From assembly GCF_014654785.1 (NCBI RefSeq), contig NZ_BNBD01000001.1:124001-188000 (forward strand): a stretch of DNA of 64,000 bases, given 5' to 3'. Positions 27,924-36,600 of the stretch are shown one piece after another. The DNA comes from Streptomyces mashuensis (GTDB lineage Bacteria > Actinomycetota > Actinomycetes > Streptomycetales > Streptomycetaceae). How positions within the stretch are numbered: the first letter of the stretch is position 1; each line of letters begins with the position of its first letter. The position numbers and the translations under genes are program-made. The notes below the pieces were generated by a model that saw only the letters and a list, made by a program, of their open reading frames with translations, ran no database searches and was not told the DNA's origin.

Positions 27924-29975
27924 GTGTCCAAACTGACCGACCTGCCGAAACGGATCATCATCGGCCGGGCGCTGCACAGCGACAGGCTCGGAGAGACCCT
28001 CCTGCCCAAGCGCATCGCCCTCCCCGTCTTCGCCTCCGACCCGCTCTCCTCCGTGGCGTACGCTCCGGGCGAAGTGCTGCTCGTCCTGTCCGTGGCAGGT
28101 GTGTCCGCCTACAACTTCAGCCCCTGGATCGCCGTCGCGGTCGTCGTGCTGATGTTCACGGTGGTCGCCTCGTACCGCCAGAACGTCCACGCCTACCCCA
28201 GTGGCGGCGGCGACTACGAAGTCGCCAACACCAACCTCGGGCCCAAGGCCGGCCTGACGGTCGCCAGCGCCCTGCTGGTCGACTACGTCCTGACCGTCGC
28301 CGTCTCGATCTCCTCCGGCATCGAGAACCTCGGCTCCGCCGTCCCGTTCATCATCGAGCACAAGACCATCTGCGCCATCGCGGTGATCCTGCTGCTCACG
28401 CTGATGAACCTGCGCGGCGTGAAGGAGTCCGGCAAGCTCTTCGCCATCCCGACGTACGTGTTCGTCGGCGGCGTCTTCCTCATGATCGCCTGGGGCGCCT
28501 TCCGCGGCCTGGTCCTCGGCGACTCGATGCGGGCCCCCACCGCCGACTACACGATCAACGCCGAGCACAAGGGCCTGGCCGGCTTCGCCCTCGTCTTCCT
28601 GCTGCTGCGCGCGTTCTCCTCCGGCTGCGCCGCCCTCACGGGCGTCGAGGCGATCAGCAACGGCGTGCCCGCCTTCCGCAAGCCGAAGAGCAGGAACGCC
28701 GCCACGACGCTGGCCCTCATGGGCGGCCTGGCCGTCACCATGTTCTGCGGCATCATCGCCCTCGCCATGGTCACGCACGTGCGCATGGCCGAGGACCCGG
28801 CCGTCCACCTGCTGAAGAACGGCAGCCCGGTCGGCGACGGCTACACCCAGAACCCGGTGATCTCGCAGGTCGCCGAGGCCGTCTTCGGCAGCGGCTCGTT
28901 CCTCTTCGTGGTGCTCGCCGCGGCCACCGCGCTCGTGCTGTTCCTGGCCGCCAACACCGCGTACAACGGCTTCCCGCTGCTGGGCTCGATCCTCGCCCAG
29001 GACCGCTACCTGCCGCGCCAGCTGCACACCCGCGGCGACCGCCTGGCGTTCTCCAACGGCATCGTGCTGCTGGCCGCCGCCGCGGCCGTACTGGTCTACC
29101 TCTACGGCGCCGACTCCACGAAGCTGATCCAGCTCTACATCGTGGGCGTCTTCGTCTCCTTCACCCTCAGCCAGACCGGCATGGTCCGGCACTGGAACCG
29201 CCACCTGCGGACGGAGACCGACCCTGCCGCCCGCCGCCGCATGGTCCGCTCCCGCGCGATCAACACCTTCGGCGCCTTCTTCACCGGCCTGGTGCTGGTC
29301 GTCGTGCTGCTGACCAAGTTCACGCACGGCGCCTGGGTCGCCCTGCTCGGCATGGTCGTCTTCTACGTGACGATGACCGCCATCCGCCGCCACTACGACA
29401 GCGTGGCCGAGGAGATCGCGGTCGCCGACGACGCCGGCGACGACGTCGTCCGCCCCTCGCGCCTGCACTCCATCGTCCTGGTCTCCAAGGTCCACAAGCC
29501 CACGCTGCGGGCCCTGGCCTACGCCAAGCTCATGCGCTCGGACAACCTGGAGGCGCTGAGCATCAGCGTGGACCCGGAGGAGACGAAGACGCTGCGCGAG
29601 GAGTGGGAACGGCGCGGCATCGACGTCCCGCTGAAGATCCTCGACTCGCCGTACCGCGAGATAACCCGGCCCGTCATCGACTACGTCAAGAGCCTCCGCA
29701 AGGAGAGCCCGCGCGACGCGGTCAGCGTCTTCATCCCCGAGTACGTGGTCGGCCACTGGTACGAGCACCTGCTGCACAACCAGAGCGCACTGCGCCTGAA
29801 GGGCCGGCTGCTGTTCACGCCGGGCGTGATGGTGACGTCGGTGCCGTGGCAGCTGGACTCCTCGGAGGCCGCCCGCCGCCGCGCCCGCAAGCGCGCGGAG
29901 TGGAACGCGCCGGGGTCCGTGCGCCGGGGCCCCGTGCCGCAGCAGCGCCGCGAGAAGGCGGCGGCGAAGGACTAG
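27924..29975 (+). CDS. APC-superfamily permease, KimA-like potassium importer candidate
   Basis: 683 residues from GTG 27924. About twelve membrane helices run from residue ~30 to ~480. The opening region LPKRIALPVFASDPLSSVAY with APGEVLLVL is the pattern of the KimA/YdaO group and related APC transporters, followed by SYRQNVHAYPSGGGDYEVAN. A ~185-residue hydrophilic C-terminal domain (SIVLVSKVHKPTLRALAYAK and onward) resembles the cytosolic domain of those proteins. KimA imports potassium with protons and is inhibited by c-di-AMP; the two TrkA/RCK genes and kdp nearby fit a potassium role. An amino-acid substrate cannot be excluded. Confidence 0.8.
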   Translation: MSKLTDLPKRIIIGRALHSDRLGETLLPKRIALPVFASDPLSSVAYAPGEVLLVLSVAGVSAYNFSPWIAVAVVVLMFTVVASYRQNVHAYPSGGGDYEVANTNLGPKAGLTVASALLVDYVLTVAVSISSGIENLGSAVPFIIEHKTICAIAVILLLTLMNLRGVKESGKLFAIPTYVFVGGVFLMIAWGAFRGLVLGDSMRAPTADYTINAEHKGLAGFALVFLLLRAFSSGCAALTGVEAISNGVPAFRKPKSRNAATTLALMGGLAVTMFCGIIALAMVTHVRMAEDPAVHLLKNGSPVGDGYTQNPVISQVAEAVFGSGSFLFVVLAAATALVLFLAANTAYNGFPLLGSILAQDRYLPRQLHTRGDRLAFSNGIVLLAAAAAVLVYLYGADSTKLIQLYIVGVFVSFTLSQTGMVRHWNRHLRTETDPAARRRMVRSRAINTFGAFFTGLVLVVVLLTKFTHGAWVALLGMVVFYVTMTAIRRHYDSVAEEIAVADDAGDDVVRPSRLHSIVLVSKVHKPTLRALAYAKLMRSDNLEALSISVDPEETKTLREEWERRGIDVPLKILDSPYREITRPVIDYVKSLRKESPRDAVSVFIPEYVVGHWYEHLLHNQSALRLKGRLLFTPGVMVTSVPWQLDSSEAARRRARKRAEWNAPGSVRRGPVPQQRREKAAAKD

Positions 29976-29988
29976 CGGGACGGAGCAG

Positions 29989-30025
29989 GGCGGGACACCG
30001 GTCTAAACTGGACGGCTGTCCCGCC
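29989..30025 (+). terminator. Hairpin with pyrimidine-rich tail
   Basis: GGCGGGACA (29989-29997) pairs with TGTCCCGCC (30017-30025); the next 25 bases are T/C-only with many Ts (TTTCTCTTTTCTTTC), an unusually good factor-independent terminator for this genome. Confidence 0.75.
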
Positions 30026-30069
30026 TTTCTCTTTTCTTTCATTCTTTCTACGCTCTGGAGCCGACCGAG

Positions 30070-31398
30070 ATGCAGCCCACCCCCGCCACCTCTCTGGTAG
30101 GCCAGGAGTACGAGGTCGAGGTGGGCCCGGTGGCGCACGGCGGCCACTGCGTGGCCCGCACGGAGGGCGGCCGGGTGCTGTTCGTACGGCACGCGCTGCC
30201 GGGCGAACGCGTGGTGGCGAGGGTCACGGAGGGGGAGGAATCCTCCCGTTTCCTCCGTGCCGACGCGGTCGAGATCCTCACTCCTTCCAAGGACCGGGTG
30301 GAGGCCCCCTGCCCGTTCTCCGGCCCGGGGAAGTGCGGCGGCTGTGACTGGCAGCACGCGAAGCCGGGCGCGCAGCGCCGCCTGAAGGGCGAGGTCGTCG
30401 CGGAGCAGCTCAAGCGCCTGGCGGGCCTGACGCCGGAGGAGGCCGGCTGGGACGGCACGGTCGTCCCGGCGGAGGGCGACAAGGTCCCGGCGGGCCAGGT
30501 CCCGGCGTGGCGCACGCGGGTGCAGTACGCGATCGACGCGGAGGGCCACGCCGGCCTGCGGAAGCACCGCTCGCACGAGGTCCAGGTGATCGACCGCTGC
30601 CTGATCGCGGCGGAGGGCGTGTCGGAGCTGGGCGTCGAGAAGCGCACGTGGCCGCAGATGGCCTCGGTGGAGGCGATCGCGGCGAGCGGCTCGAACGACC
30701 GCCAGGTGATCCTGACCCCGCGCCCGGGCGGCCGCCTCCCGCTGGTCGACCTGGACAAGCCGGTGTCGGTCCTGCGCGTGGGCGAGAAGGACGGCCAAAT
30801 CCACCGGGTCCACGGCCGCGCCTTCGTCCGCGAGCGGGCGGCGGACCGCACGTGGCGCGTCTCGGAGGGCGGCTTCTGGCAGGTCCACCCGAAGGCGGCG
30901 GACACCCTGGTCCAGGCCGTCATGCAGGGCCTCATGCCGCGCAAGGGCGACATGGCCCTCGACCTCTACTGCGGCGTCGGCCTCTTCGCGGGCGCCCTGG
31001 CGGAGCGCGTGGGCGAGAAGGGCGCCGTCCTGGGCATCGAGTCCGGCAAGCGCGCGGTCGAGGACGCCCGCCACAACCTCCGCGACCTGGACCGCGTCCG
31101 CATCGAAGAGGGCAAGGTCGACCAGGTCCTCCCCCGCACCGGCATCACGGCAGCCGACATCATCGTCCTCGACCCCCCACGCGCCGGCGCCGGCAAGCAG
31201 ACGGTCCGCCACCTGGCCTCCCTCACCCCCCGCCGCATCGCCTACGTGGCCTGCGACCCGGCAGCCCTGGCCCGCGACCTGAAGTACTTCGCGGAGGAGG
31301 GCTACCGGCCGGTGACGCTGCGGGCGTTCGACTTGTTCCCGATGACGCATCATGTGGAGTGCGTCGCCATCCTCAAGCCTGTCGCGAAGGGCGTGTGA
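30070..31398 (+). CDS. SAM-dependent RNA (uracil-5)-methyltransferase, TrmA/RlmD family
   Basis: 442 residues from ATG 30070. An N-terminal TRAM domain (VGQEYEVEVGPVAHGGHCVA ... RVTE) is followed by an iron-sulfur-type cysteine cluster (CPFSGPGKCGGCDWQH), then the methyltransferase core: motif I LDLYCGVGLFAGAL, motif IV IIVLDPPRAGAGK, and the catalytic cysteine in VACDPAALARDL. It should form m5U in rRNA or tRNA. The exact target cannot be assigned. Its 3' end is the integration target of the downstream elements: the last 58 coding and stop bases recur at 54628 and 57779, so the present C-terminus (MTHHVECVAILKPVAKGV) may have been supplied by an incoming element while keeping the frame intact. 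Confidence 0.9.
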   Translation: MQPTPATSLVGQEYEVEVGPVAHGGHCVARTEGGRVLFVRHALPGERVVARVTEGEESSRFLRADAVEILTPSKDRVEAPCPFSGPGKCGGCDWQHAKPGAQRRLKGEVVAEQLKRLAGLTPEEAGWDGTVVPAEGDKVPAGQVPAWRTRVQYAIDAEGHAGLRKHRSHEVQVIDRCLIAAEGVSELGVEKRTWPQMASVEAIAASGSNDRQVILTPRPGGRLPLVDLDKPVSVLRVGEKDGQIHRVHGRAFVRERAADRTWRVSEGGFWQVHPKAADTLVQAVMQGLMPRKGDMALDLYCGVGLFAGALAERVGEKGAVLGIESGKRAVEDARHNLRDLDRVRIEEGKVDQVLPRTGITAADIIVLDPPRAGAGKQTVRHLASLTPRRIAYVACDPAALARDLKYFAEEGYRPVTLRAFDLFPMTHHVECVAILKPVAKGV

Positions 31399-31404
31399 CC
31401 TGCG
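31341..31404 (+). repeat. Attachment-site copy 1 (attL-like), 3' end of the methyltransferase gene
   Basis: 64 bases starting GATGACGCATCATG and ending TGACCTGCG, covering the gene's last codons, stop and six further bases. It matches copy 3 at 57779 in 60 of 64 positions and copy 2 at 54628 in 52 of 64. Weaker similarity (TGCGC at the same offset) continues about 20 bases further in all three. Confidence 0.85.
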
Positions 31405-31453
31405 GTTTTGTGGGTGCGCGTTATGTGCGGTGTGGGCGTTACGGGAGATATCT

Positions 31454-31491
31454 TGACGCTGAAATGACGCTCGTGACGCTCATTTGACGCT
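31454..31491 (+). repeat. Left-end iterons of element A
   Basis: Four TGACGCT copies start at 31454, 31465, 31474 and 31485, spaced 11, 9 and 11 bases, so they lie on nearly the same DNA face. The first begins 113 bases after the start of attachment copy 1. Likely binding sites of a recombinase or directionality factor. Confidence 0.7.
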
Positions 31492-31821
31492 CGTTCTGAT
31501 GGAGTGTCAGCCGACTGATCGCGAAGGTCGTGCTGGGTGGGAGGCATGCTCCCGAGGACTGTCTTTGCGGAAACGTGAAGGAAGGCGGCCGGGTTCCGGC
31601 GCCGCCGGCTACGGTGGTAGGCGCGCTCCCGCCGTGCCTTGGCGGGCCGGGCGTGGCGGTGCGGATGCCCAGCGTGAACGTCACGCGTGGCTGTGGCGGA
31701 GGGCCTGGCTTCCGCCCAGCGGCCGGGGTTGTCCATGTCCGCGCGGGCGGCGTCTTCCCTGTTGCCGTCAGCTCGGTCTCCGCGACCTGCTGCAAGTCAG
31801 CCCGTGGCTCGGCCGGGACCT
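31492..31821. other. Non-coding stretch inside the left end of element A
   Basis: Between the iterons and the first gene of the island (about 330 bases) I see no gene with a ribosome site and no recognisable RNA. It is less GC-biased at third positions than the flanking chromosome. Confidence 0.45.
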
Positions 31822-32349
31822 TCAGCCACTGAACTTCGCGCGCAAGCGTTCGTTCTCCTTCTCCAGAGCCTTGACACGTCGTTCGAGTTCGGCTCGTGTC
31901 GGCTTCTTCGGCGGCGGAGGAGGAGACGGGGGTTCTGCGGCTTCCGGTGGCTCGCCACGCAGTCCTATGGGTTCGAAGGCCACGATCGTTTGGCGGTCTT
32001 CCCCGCACTCCGAGCATCGCTTGTCGTATGACCCGGCGGAGAGGGGGTCGGGGTACGTGCAGTGCGCCTCTGTCTCGATGATGTGGCCGCAGTGCAGCCG
32101 GACACGCCACCGCATGATCTCGTGGTCGGCCTTCTTGAAGGACTGCATCAGCTTCGCGACGTTCTCGAACGCGTGGCGGCGACGCTCTGCCCTCTCCGGG
32201 TCTGCCCGGCATTTGGCGTTGTCCTCCTCGACCTGACGCCGAGCCCACCGGCTGGTCTTCCCGCTCTCCTTTTGACGGTTGTGGTCCCTGCGGGTGAGTT
32301 CATACTCCTCCAACGGAACGCCGCTGCTCCGGTATTTGACTTCGCGCAT
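31822..32349 (-). CDS. Zinc-ribbon plus coiled-coil protein of unknown function
   Basis: 175 residues from ATG 32349. Three parts: a basic helical N-terminus (ELTRRDHNRQKESGKTSRWA ... RRQVEEDNAKC), a possible metal site with HCGH, HC and CSECG between about residues 86 and 115, then a proline-rich hinge (PPSPPPPPKKP) and a short heptad-rich coiled coil (RRVKALEKENERLRAKFSG). This looks like a small DNA- or protein-binding regulator. It points back toward the left attachment copy, the position that often carries recombination directionality or regulatory genes in integrative elements, but it has no recombinase motif. I do not recognise a family. Confidence 0.6.
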   Translation of the reverse strand: MREVKYRSSGVPLEEYELTRRDHNRQKESGKTSRWARRQVEEDNAKCRADPERAERRRHAFENVAKLMQSFKKADHEIMRWRVRLHCGHIIETEAHCTYPDPLSAGSYDKRCSECGEDRQTIVAFEPIGLRGEPPEAAEPPSPPPPPKKPTRAELERRVKALEKENERLRAKFSG

Positions 32350-32667
32350 GACGGGCCAGCGTAGAGGCGGCGCCTACGCAGCCGTGGGGATGAACGGCCT
32401 TGGTCAACCAGCTTGCGGATTCTGCCCATGAGTGACCGCCGGGGTGCGTACTGGCACAGGGGGCCGGTCTCCACGAAGCCGCTGATGGTTGACCGGATTC
32501 GTGGTCACAGCAGTCAGGCTCCATGCGTTCCGTTCTCCATGACCGCGTGTGGGAGCTTGTGTGGCGACCGCGAAGGCATCCGTAGAACCTGGCGCTGACA
32601 ACGGGGAGGACGGAGCCTGTCCGACGGCGTCACGGTCGTGCGTCAGACCTTGAGCACGAGGAGGGAG
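32350..32667. other. Gap between the zinc-ribbon gene and the PIN gene
   Basis: About 320 bases. It must hold the promoter of the leftward zinc-ribbon gene. No open frame here has both a ribosome site and coding character, and I see no strong hairpin. Confidence 0.4.
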
Positions 32668-33066
32668 TCAGACCTTCTCGGCGGTCACGCGCGGGTGGTC
32701 GGCGGTGAGGATGGCGATGTGCTCGACGTCGGATGTCAGGATCGTGACACGGCCGGGCTGGGCGAGGGCGGTGGCGCAGAGCATGGCGTCGATGGCGTAT
32801 TTGTGGCCGTGCAGCCCGGTCGTGCGCAGCAGAGCGGCGGCGGACTGGGCGAGGGCCTGGGTGACCGGCTCGACCCGCAGCCGGGACAGCGTCCACTTCA
32901 GGGCGGCGTCGTTGATCCGGGGGTGGATCACTTCGACGAGGACCGCGGCCGAGGTGATCACCGGAAGGTCGGCGTCGCGGGCGGCGGTGAGCCATTCATG
33001 GACCTCGCGGTCGCGCTGTACGGCTTTGGCCAGGCCCTCGCTGTCCAGGATGAGCGCGCCGCTCAC
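32668..33066 (-). CDS. PIN-domain ribonuclease toxin (VapC-like)
   Basis: 132 residues from GTG 33066. The four acidic PIN residues are all present: D8 in LILDSEGLAKA, E45 in VLVEVIHP, D93 in KYAIDAMLCATAL, D113 in LTSDVEHI. VapC enzymes cut tRNA or rRNA when released from their antitoxin. The start overlaps the stop of the antitoxin gene by four bases, the standard antitoxin-first order. It could stabilise the island against loss or contribute to abortive defence; neither is shown. Confidence 0.85.
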   Translation of the reverse strand: MSGALILDSEGLAKAVQRDREVHEWLTAARDADLPVITSAAVLVEVIHPRINDAALKWTLSRLRVEPVTQALAQSAAALLRTTGLHGHKYAIDAMLCATALAQPGRVTILTSDVEHIAILTADHPRVTAEKV

Positions 33067-33347
33067 GCGGCTGCCCCGGCATCGGAGGACGTGCCACTGG
33101 TGAGCTTGGCGCGCTTGGCGGCCACGGCATCCGGGTCGGCGGGGCCGTGGGTCTGGTCGAAGTCGGCGATCAGCTCGTCCAGGTTGTCGCGCTCGATCTG
33201 TCGCTGGGCGGCCCTCTCCAGGTACGCGGACACACCGCGCTTGCCGACCCGCTCACGGATCGCCTGCAGGGTGCCGGCGGTCAGGGAGACGGAGATGCCG
33301 CTGGTGGGGCCGTCGCCGGGAGGGAAGTCGGTGCCGTCATCAGCCAT
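33063..33347 (-). CDS. Antitoxin partner of the PIN toxin
   Basis: 94 residues from ATG 33347. After an acidic leader (MADDGTDFPPGDGPTS) comes GISVSLTAGTLQAIRERVGKRG-type sequence split here as GISVSLTAGTLQAIRERVG and KRGVSAYLERAAQRQIERDN: a ribbon-helix-helix-like beta strand plus two helices for DNA binding. The C-terminal tail (FDQTHGPADPDAVAAKRAKL) would be the toxin-wrapping part. Directly upstream lies a perfect 21-base palindrome, the probable autoregulatory operator. Confidence 0.78.
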   Translation of the reverse strand: MADDGTDFPPGDGPTSGISVSLTAGTLQAIRERVGKRGVSAYLERAAQRQIERDNLDELIADFDQTHGPADPDAVAAKRAKLTSGTSSDAGAAA

Positions 33348-33355
33348 GACCCGAG

Positions 33356-33376
33356 TATGGCATTTCAAATGCCATA
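33356..33376. promoter_or_regulatory. Palindromic operator of the toxin-antitoxin pair
   Basis: TATGGCATTT (33356-33365), a single central C (33366) and the exact complement (33367-33376). It ends 9 bases upstream of the antitoxin ATG and is AT-rich against its surroundings, so it probably overlaps the promoter and binds the ribbon-helix-helix antitoxin. The message would have almost no leader. Confidence 0.75.
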
Positions 33377-33631
33377 AGGCGAGATCTCCGGCGGTGGTGA
33401 CCTCGGGCCCCCTGGGCCGGCGGGCGTGTGTCGAAAGTGCGCAGGCGGCGCCCATAGCGTCCGCACCGCACATTGATCTTGCACCCGATGTGCGTCATGC
33501 ACGTCGCTGACCGTGGTGTCAGTGCCGCCCTCTAAGATTTCTCACTGCGGGGGCAGCCTCACGTTCCTGGCCGCGGTGGGAGTCCACGGCAGGCACAGGG
33601 GTGCGCAGACAGACAATAGGCGGGGAGTCGC

Positions 33632-36600
33632 ATGCTGGAAGGCCGGTGGAGAGCGGTCACCGAGTCCGGGTACGAGCACGAGCGCCGCGGTCTGGACGCC
33701 ATCCGCAAGCGCCTGCCGGACGAGGAGCCGTGGCGGGCCTGGTCGAACTTCATGTTCACCGCGAACAGCGGGCATGTCCGTGAGGTTGACCTGCTGGTCA
33801 CCTCTCCGGCCGGTGTGTTCCTCGTCGAGCTCAAGGACTGGCACGGCTCGGTGAGCGGCGGAGGCAACGACTGGGTACAGACCACGCCTGGCGGGACCCA
33901 CCGGCGCCACAGCAATCCTCTGCACCTTGCGAACCGGAAGGCCAAGGAGCTTTCCGGTCTGATCAACGACGCCATGGGCCGGAGCGGGGGCCGGCCGAAG
34001 GTCTGGGTGGGCGAGGCGGTCTGCTTCACCGACGACAAGCTCCGCCTGCACCTTCCTGCCGCCGACCTGAACGGCGTGTTCACGATCAAGCAGCTCGTGG
34101 ACATGCTGTCCGAGCCGCCGGGAGACGCGCGGCGCCGTATAACGGCCGAGACGTCCCGCCACGTCGACAGGGCCCTGAAGAAGCTCGGCATGGCACCTGT
34201 CCGCCGCCGGCATGAGGTGGGCTCCTACCTCCTGGAGCCGAAGGCGTTCGATTCCGGGCCCACCTGGGCCGACTATCTGGGCCGGCACACTCAGCTGCAC
34301 GACGTCGCACGGGTGCGGGTCTTCCTCAGTGAGCGTGGCGCCTCCGACGCCGAGCGGCGTTCCGCCGAGCGGGCTGCCGCTCGTGAGGCGCTGGTGCTCA
34401 GCCGGTTCCGGCATCCGGGTGCCGTGCAGCTGAAGAGCTACCTGCCGTCCGGGCATCCCGCCGGGCCTGCCATCCTCTTCGCCTATCACCCGGAGACGCT
34501 GCGCCTGGACGACTACCTGGTGCAGTACGGCGGCCGGCTGGACCTGCGGCAACGCCTCGCCCTGGTGCGGCAGCTCGCCGAGACGGTGCGCTCTGCTCAC
34601 TCCCGGCGCGTCCACCACCGCACGCTGTCGGCGCATTCGGTGCACGTCATTCCGCGCGATCGCGGCCCGCGCGGGCGGGAACTCAGTGAGGAGCGGCGGT
34701 GGCTGAGCCCGTCGCTGCAGATCGCGGACTGGCAGATTGCCACGGGACAGAGCGCCAGCCGGGGCAGGCCCCTGACCCTGGCTCCCACGAACGTGTCGGG
34801 ACTCCACGCCTCGGAGCAGGCTGATCCGTATCTGGCACCGGAGCTGGGGATCGCGAAGGCCGATCCGGTGCGACTGGACGTGTACGGGCTCGGTGTTCTC
34901 ACGTACCTCCTGGTCACCGGGCAGGCGCCCGGCGTGAGCCAGGGCGAGGTCATGGCACGCCTGGAAGCCGGTGAGAGCCTGCGGCCGAGTCTCCTGGCCG
35001 ACGGGCTCACCCCGGACATCGACGACCTGGTCGAGGCGTCCACGGCGTACAAGCCGGGCCGGCGTCTGTCCACGGTCGACGACTTCCTGGAGATGCTGGA
35101 GTACATCGAGCAGGCATTCGCCGAGAAGGACTCCCCCGCCGCGGTCCCGGCCTCCGGCGCGGGCCGGAACGGTGGCGGGCCGCCAGGGGAGACGGACGAG
35201 GACCGCGGCGAACCGGAGAAGGATCCCCTGGAGGCCGTCGCCGGGGATGTGCTCGCCGGGCGCTGGGAGGTCGTGCGCCGGCTCGGTACGGGATCGACCT
35301 CCCGTGCGTTTCTGGTCCGGGACCTGGCGGGCGAACCGCGGCGCAGCGGTGCTCTGCCGGTGGCGGTGCTTAAGGTCGCGCTGAACGAGGCCAAGCACGG
35401 GATCCTGGACAGGGAGGCCGAGGTCCTCGGCCGTATTCACCGGGACTCCAGCATCATCGCGCTGTACGAACGGGAGCCGCTCACGCTCGCGGGCCGCCGG
35501 GTACTCGTTCTCGAATACGTCGGCGACAGCCGCGAGCTGAAGGACCAGGACGGCGGCGGGAAGGGCCCGAAGCGGCGTGAGGACACCGTCGCGCGTCAGC
35601 TGCGGGACAACGGACGCCTGGGCATGGACCAGCTGGAGGCATACGGGAAGTACCTGTTCGGCGCCGTGGAGCATCTGGAGGCGGAGGGAATCTGGCACCG
35701 GGACCTGAAGCCGGACAACATCGCCATCCGTATCCGCCCCAACAGCACCCGGCAGCTGGTGCTGATCGACTTCTCGCTGGCCGGGTACCCGGCGAAGGAG
35801 ATCGAGGCGGGCACCGAGGGCTACCTCGACCCGTTCCTGGGAATGGTCACGCGCGGCTCGTACGACGGTCACGCCGAGCGGTACGCGCTCGCGGTGACGT
35901 TGCACGAGATGGCGTCGAACGAGCTGCCCCGATGGGGCGACGGGTCGGTCACGGCCCGGCAGACCGACTCGAAGGAGTGGCCCTACCCGCAGCTCGCCAC
36001 TGATGCCTTCGAGCCGGCGATTCGCGACGGCCTGGTGGCCTTCTTCCGCAAGGCCCTGGCCCGGGAGGTGAAGGACCGCTTCCCGGACCTCAAGCCGATG
36101 GAGCGCGCCTGGCAGGCAATCTTCCTTGACGCCCAGCGGACGACGGCCCCCAGCTCCGGGCACGGGGCGGCGGACGATGCCGGCGCTGCGCGTGCAGCCG
36201 GCCCGTTGATCGGACGGGAGGACGACGACGCCACCGCCGAGCAGATCCGTGACCAGCAGGCGGCGCGGGCCGACCGTACGACACCGCTGTCCGTGGCGGG
36301 CCTCACGCTCTCCGCGCAGTCCCAGCTGTTCGCCCTGGGGCTGAACACCGTCGGGGACGTGCTGGAGTACTCGGCGAGGAAGTTCCTCACCGCGCCAGGT
36401 ATGGGCGCACGCACCCGGGACGAGATCCAGCGCCGGCAGAAGGAGTGGAACCTCCGCCTCGGTAAAGCGGTCCCCTCGCCGCTGAGCGCGGAAGCCCGCA
36501 AGGCCGCGAGCCAGGAGATCACGGAGCTGGAACAGGCGGTTGCCGAAGCACTGGCAGCGGAGGGGCGTCACTGCACCGACTCGCCGGTGCTGGGCGCGCT

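Noticed and set aside
30070..31404. tRNA gene as the integration target
   Set aside because: No tRNA-like sequence is present at any of the three copies; the repeated part encodes the methyltransferase C-terminus in all of them.
31454..31491. TGACGCT repeats as a CRISPR array
   Set aside because: Units are 7 bases with 2-4 bases between and no cas genes are present; the spacing fits protein-binding iterons.
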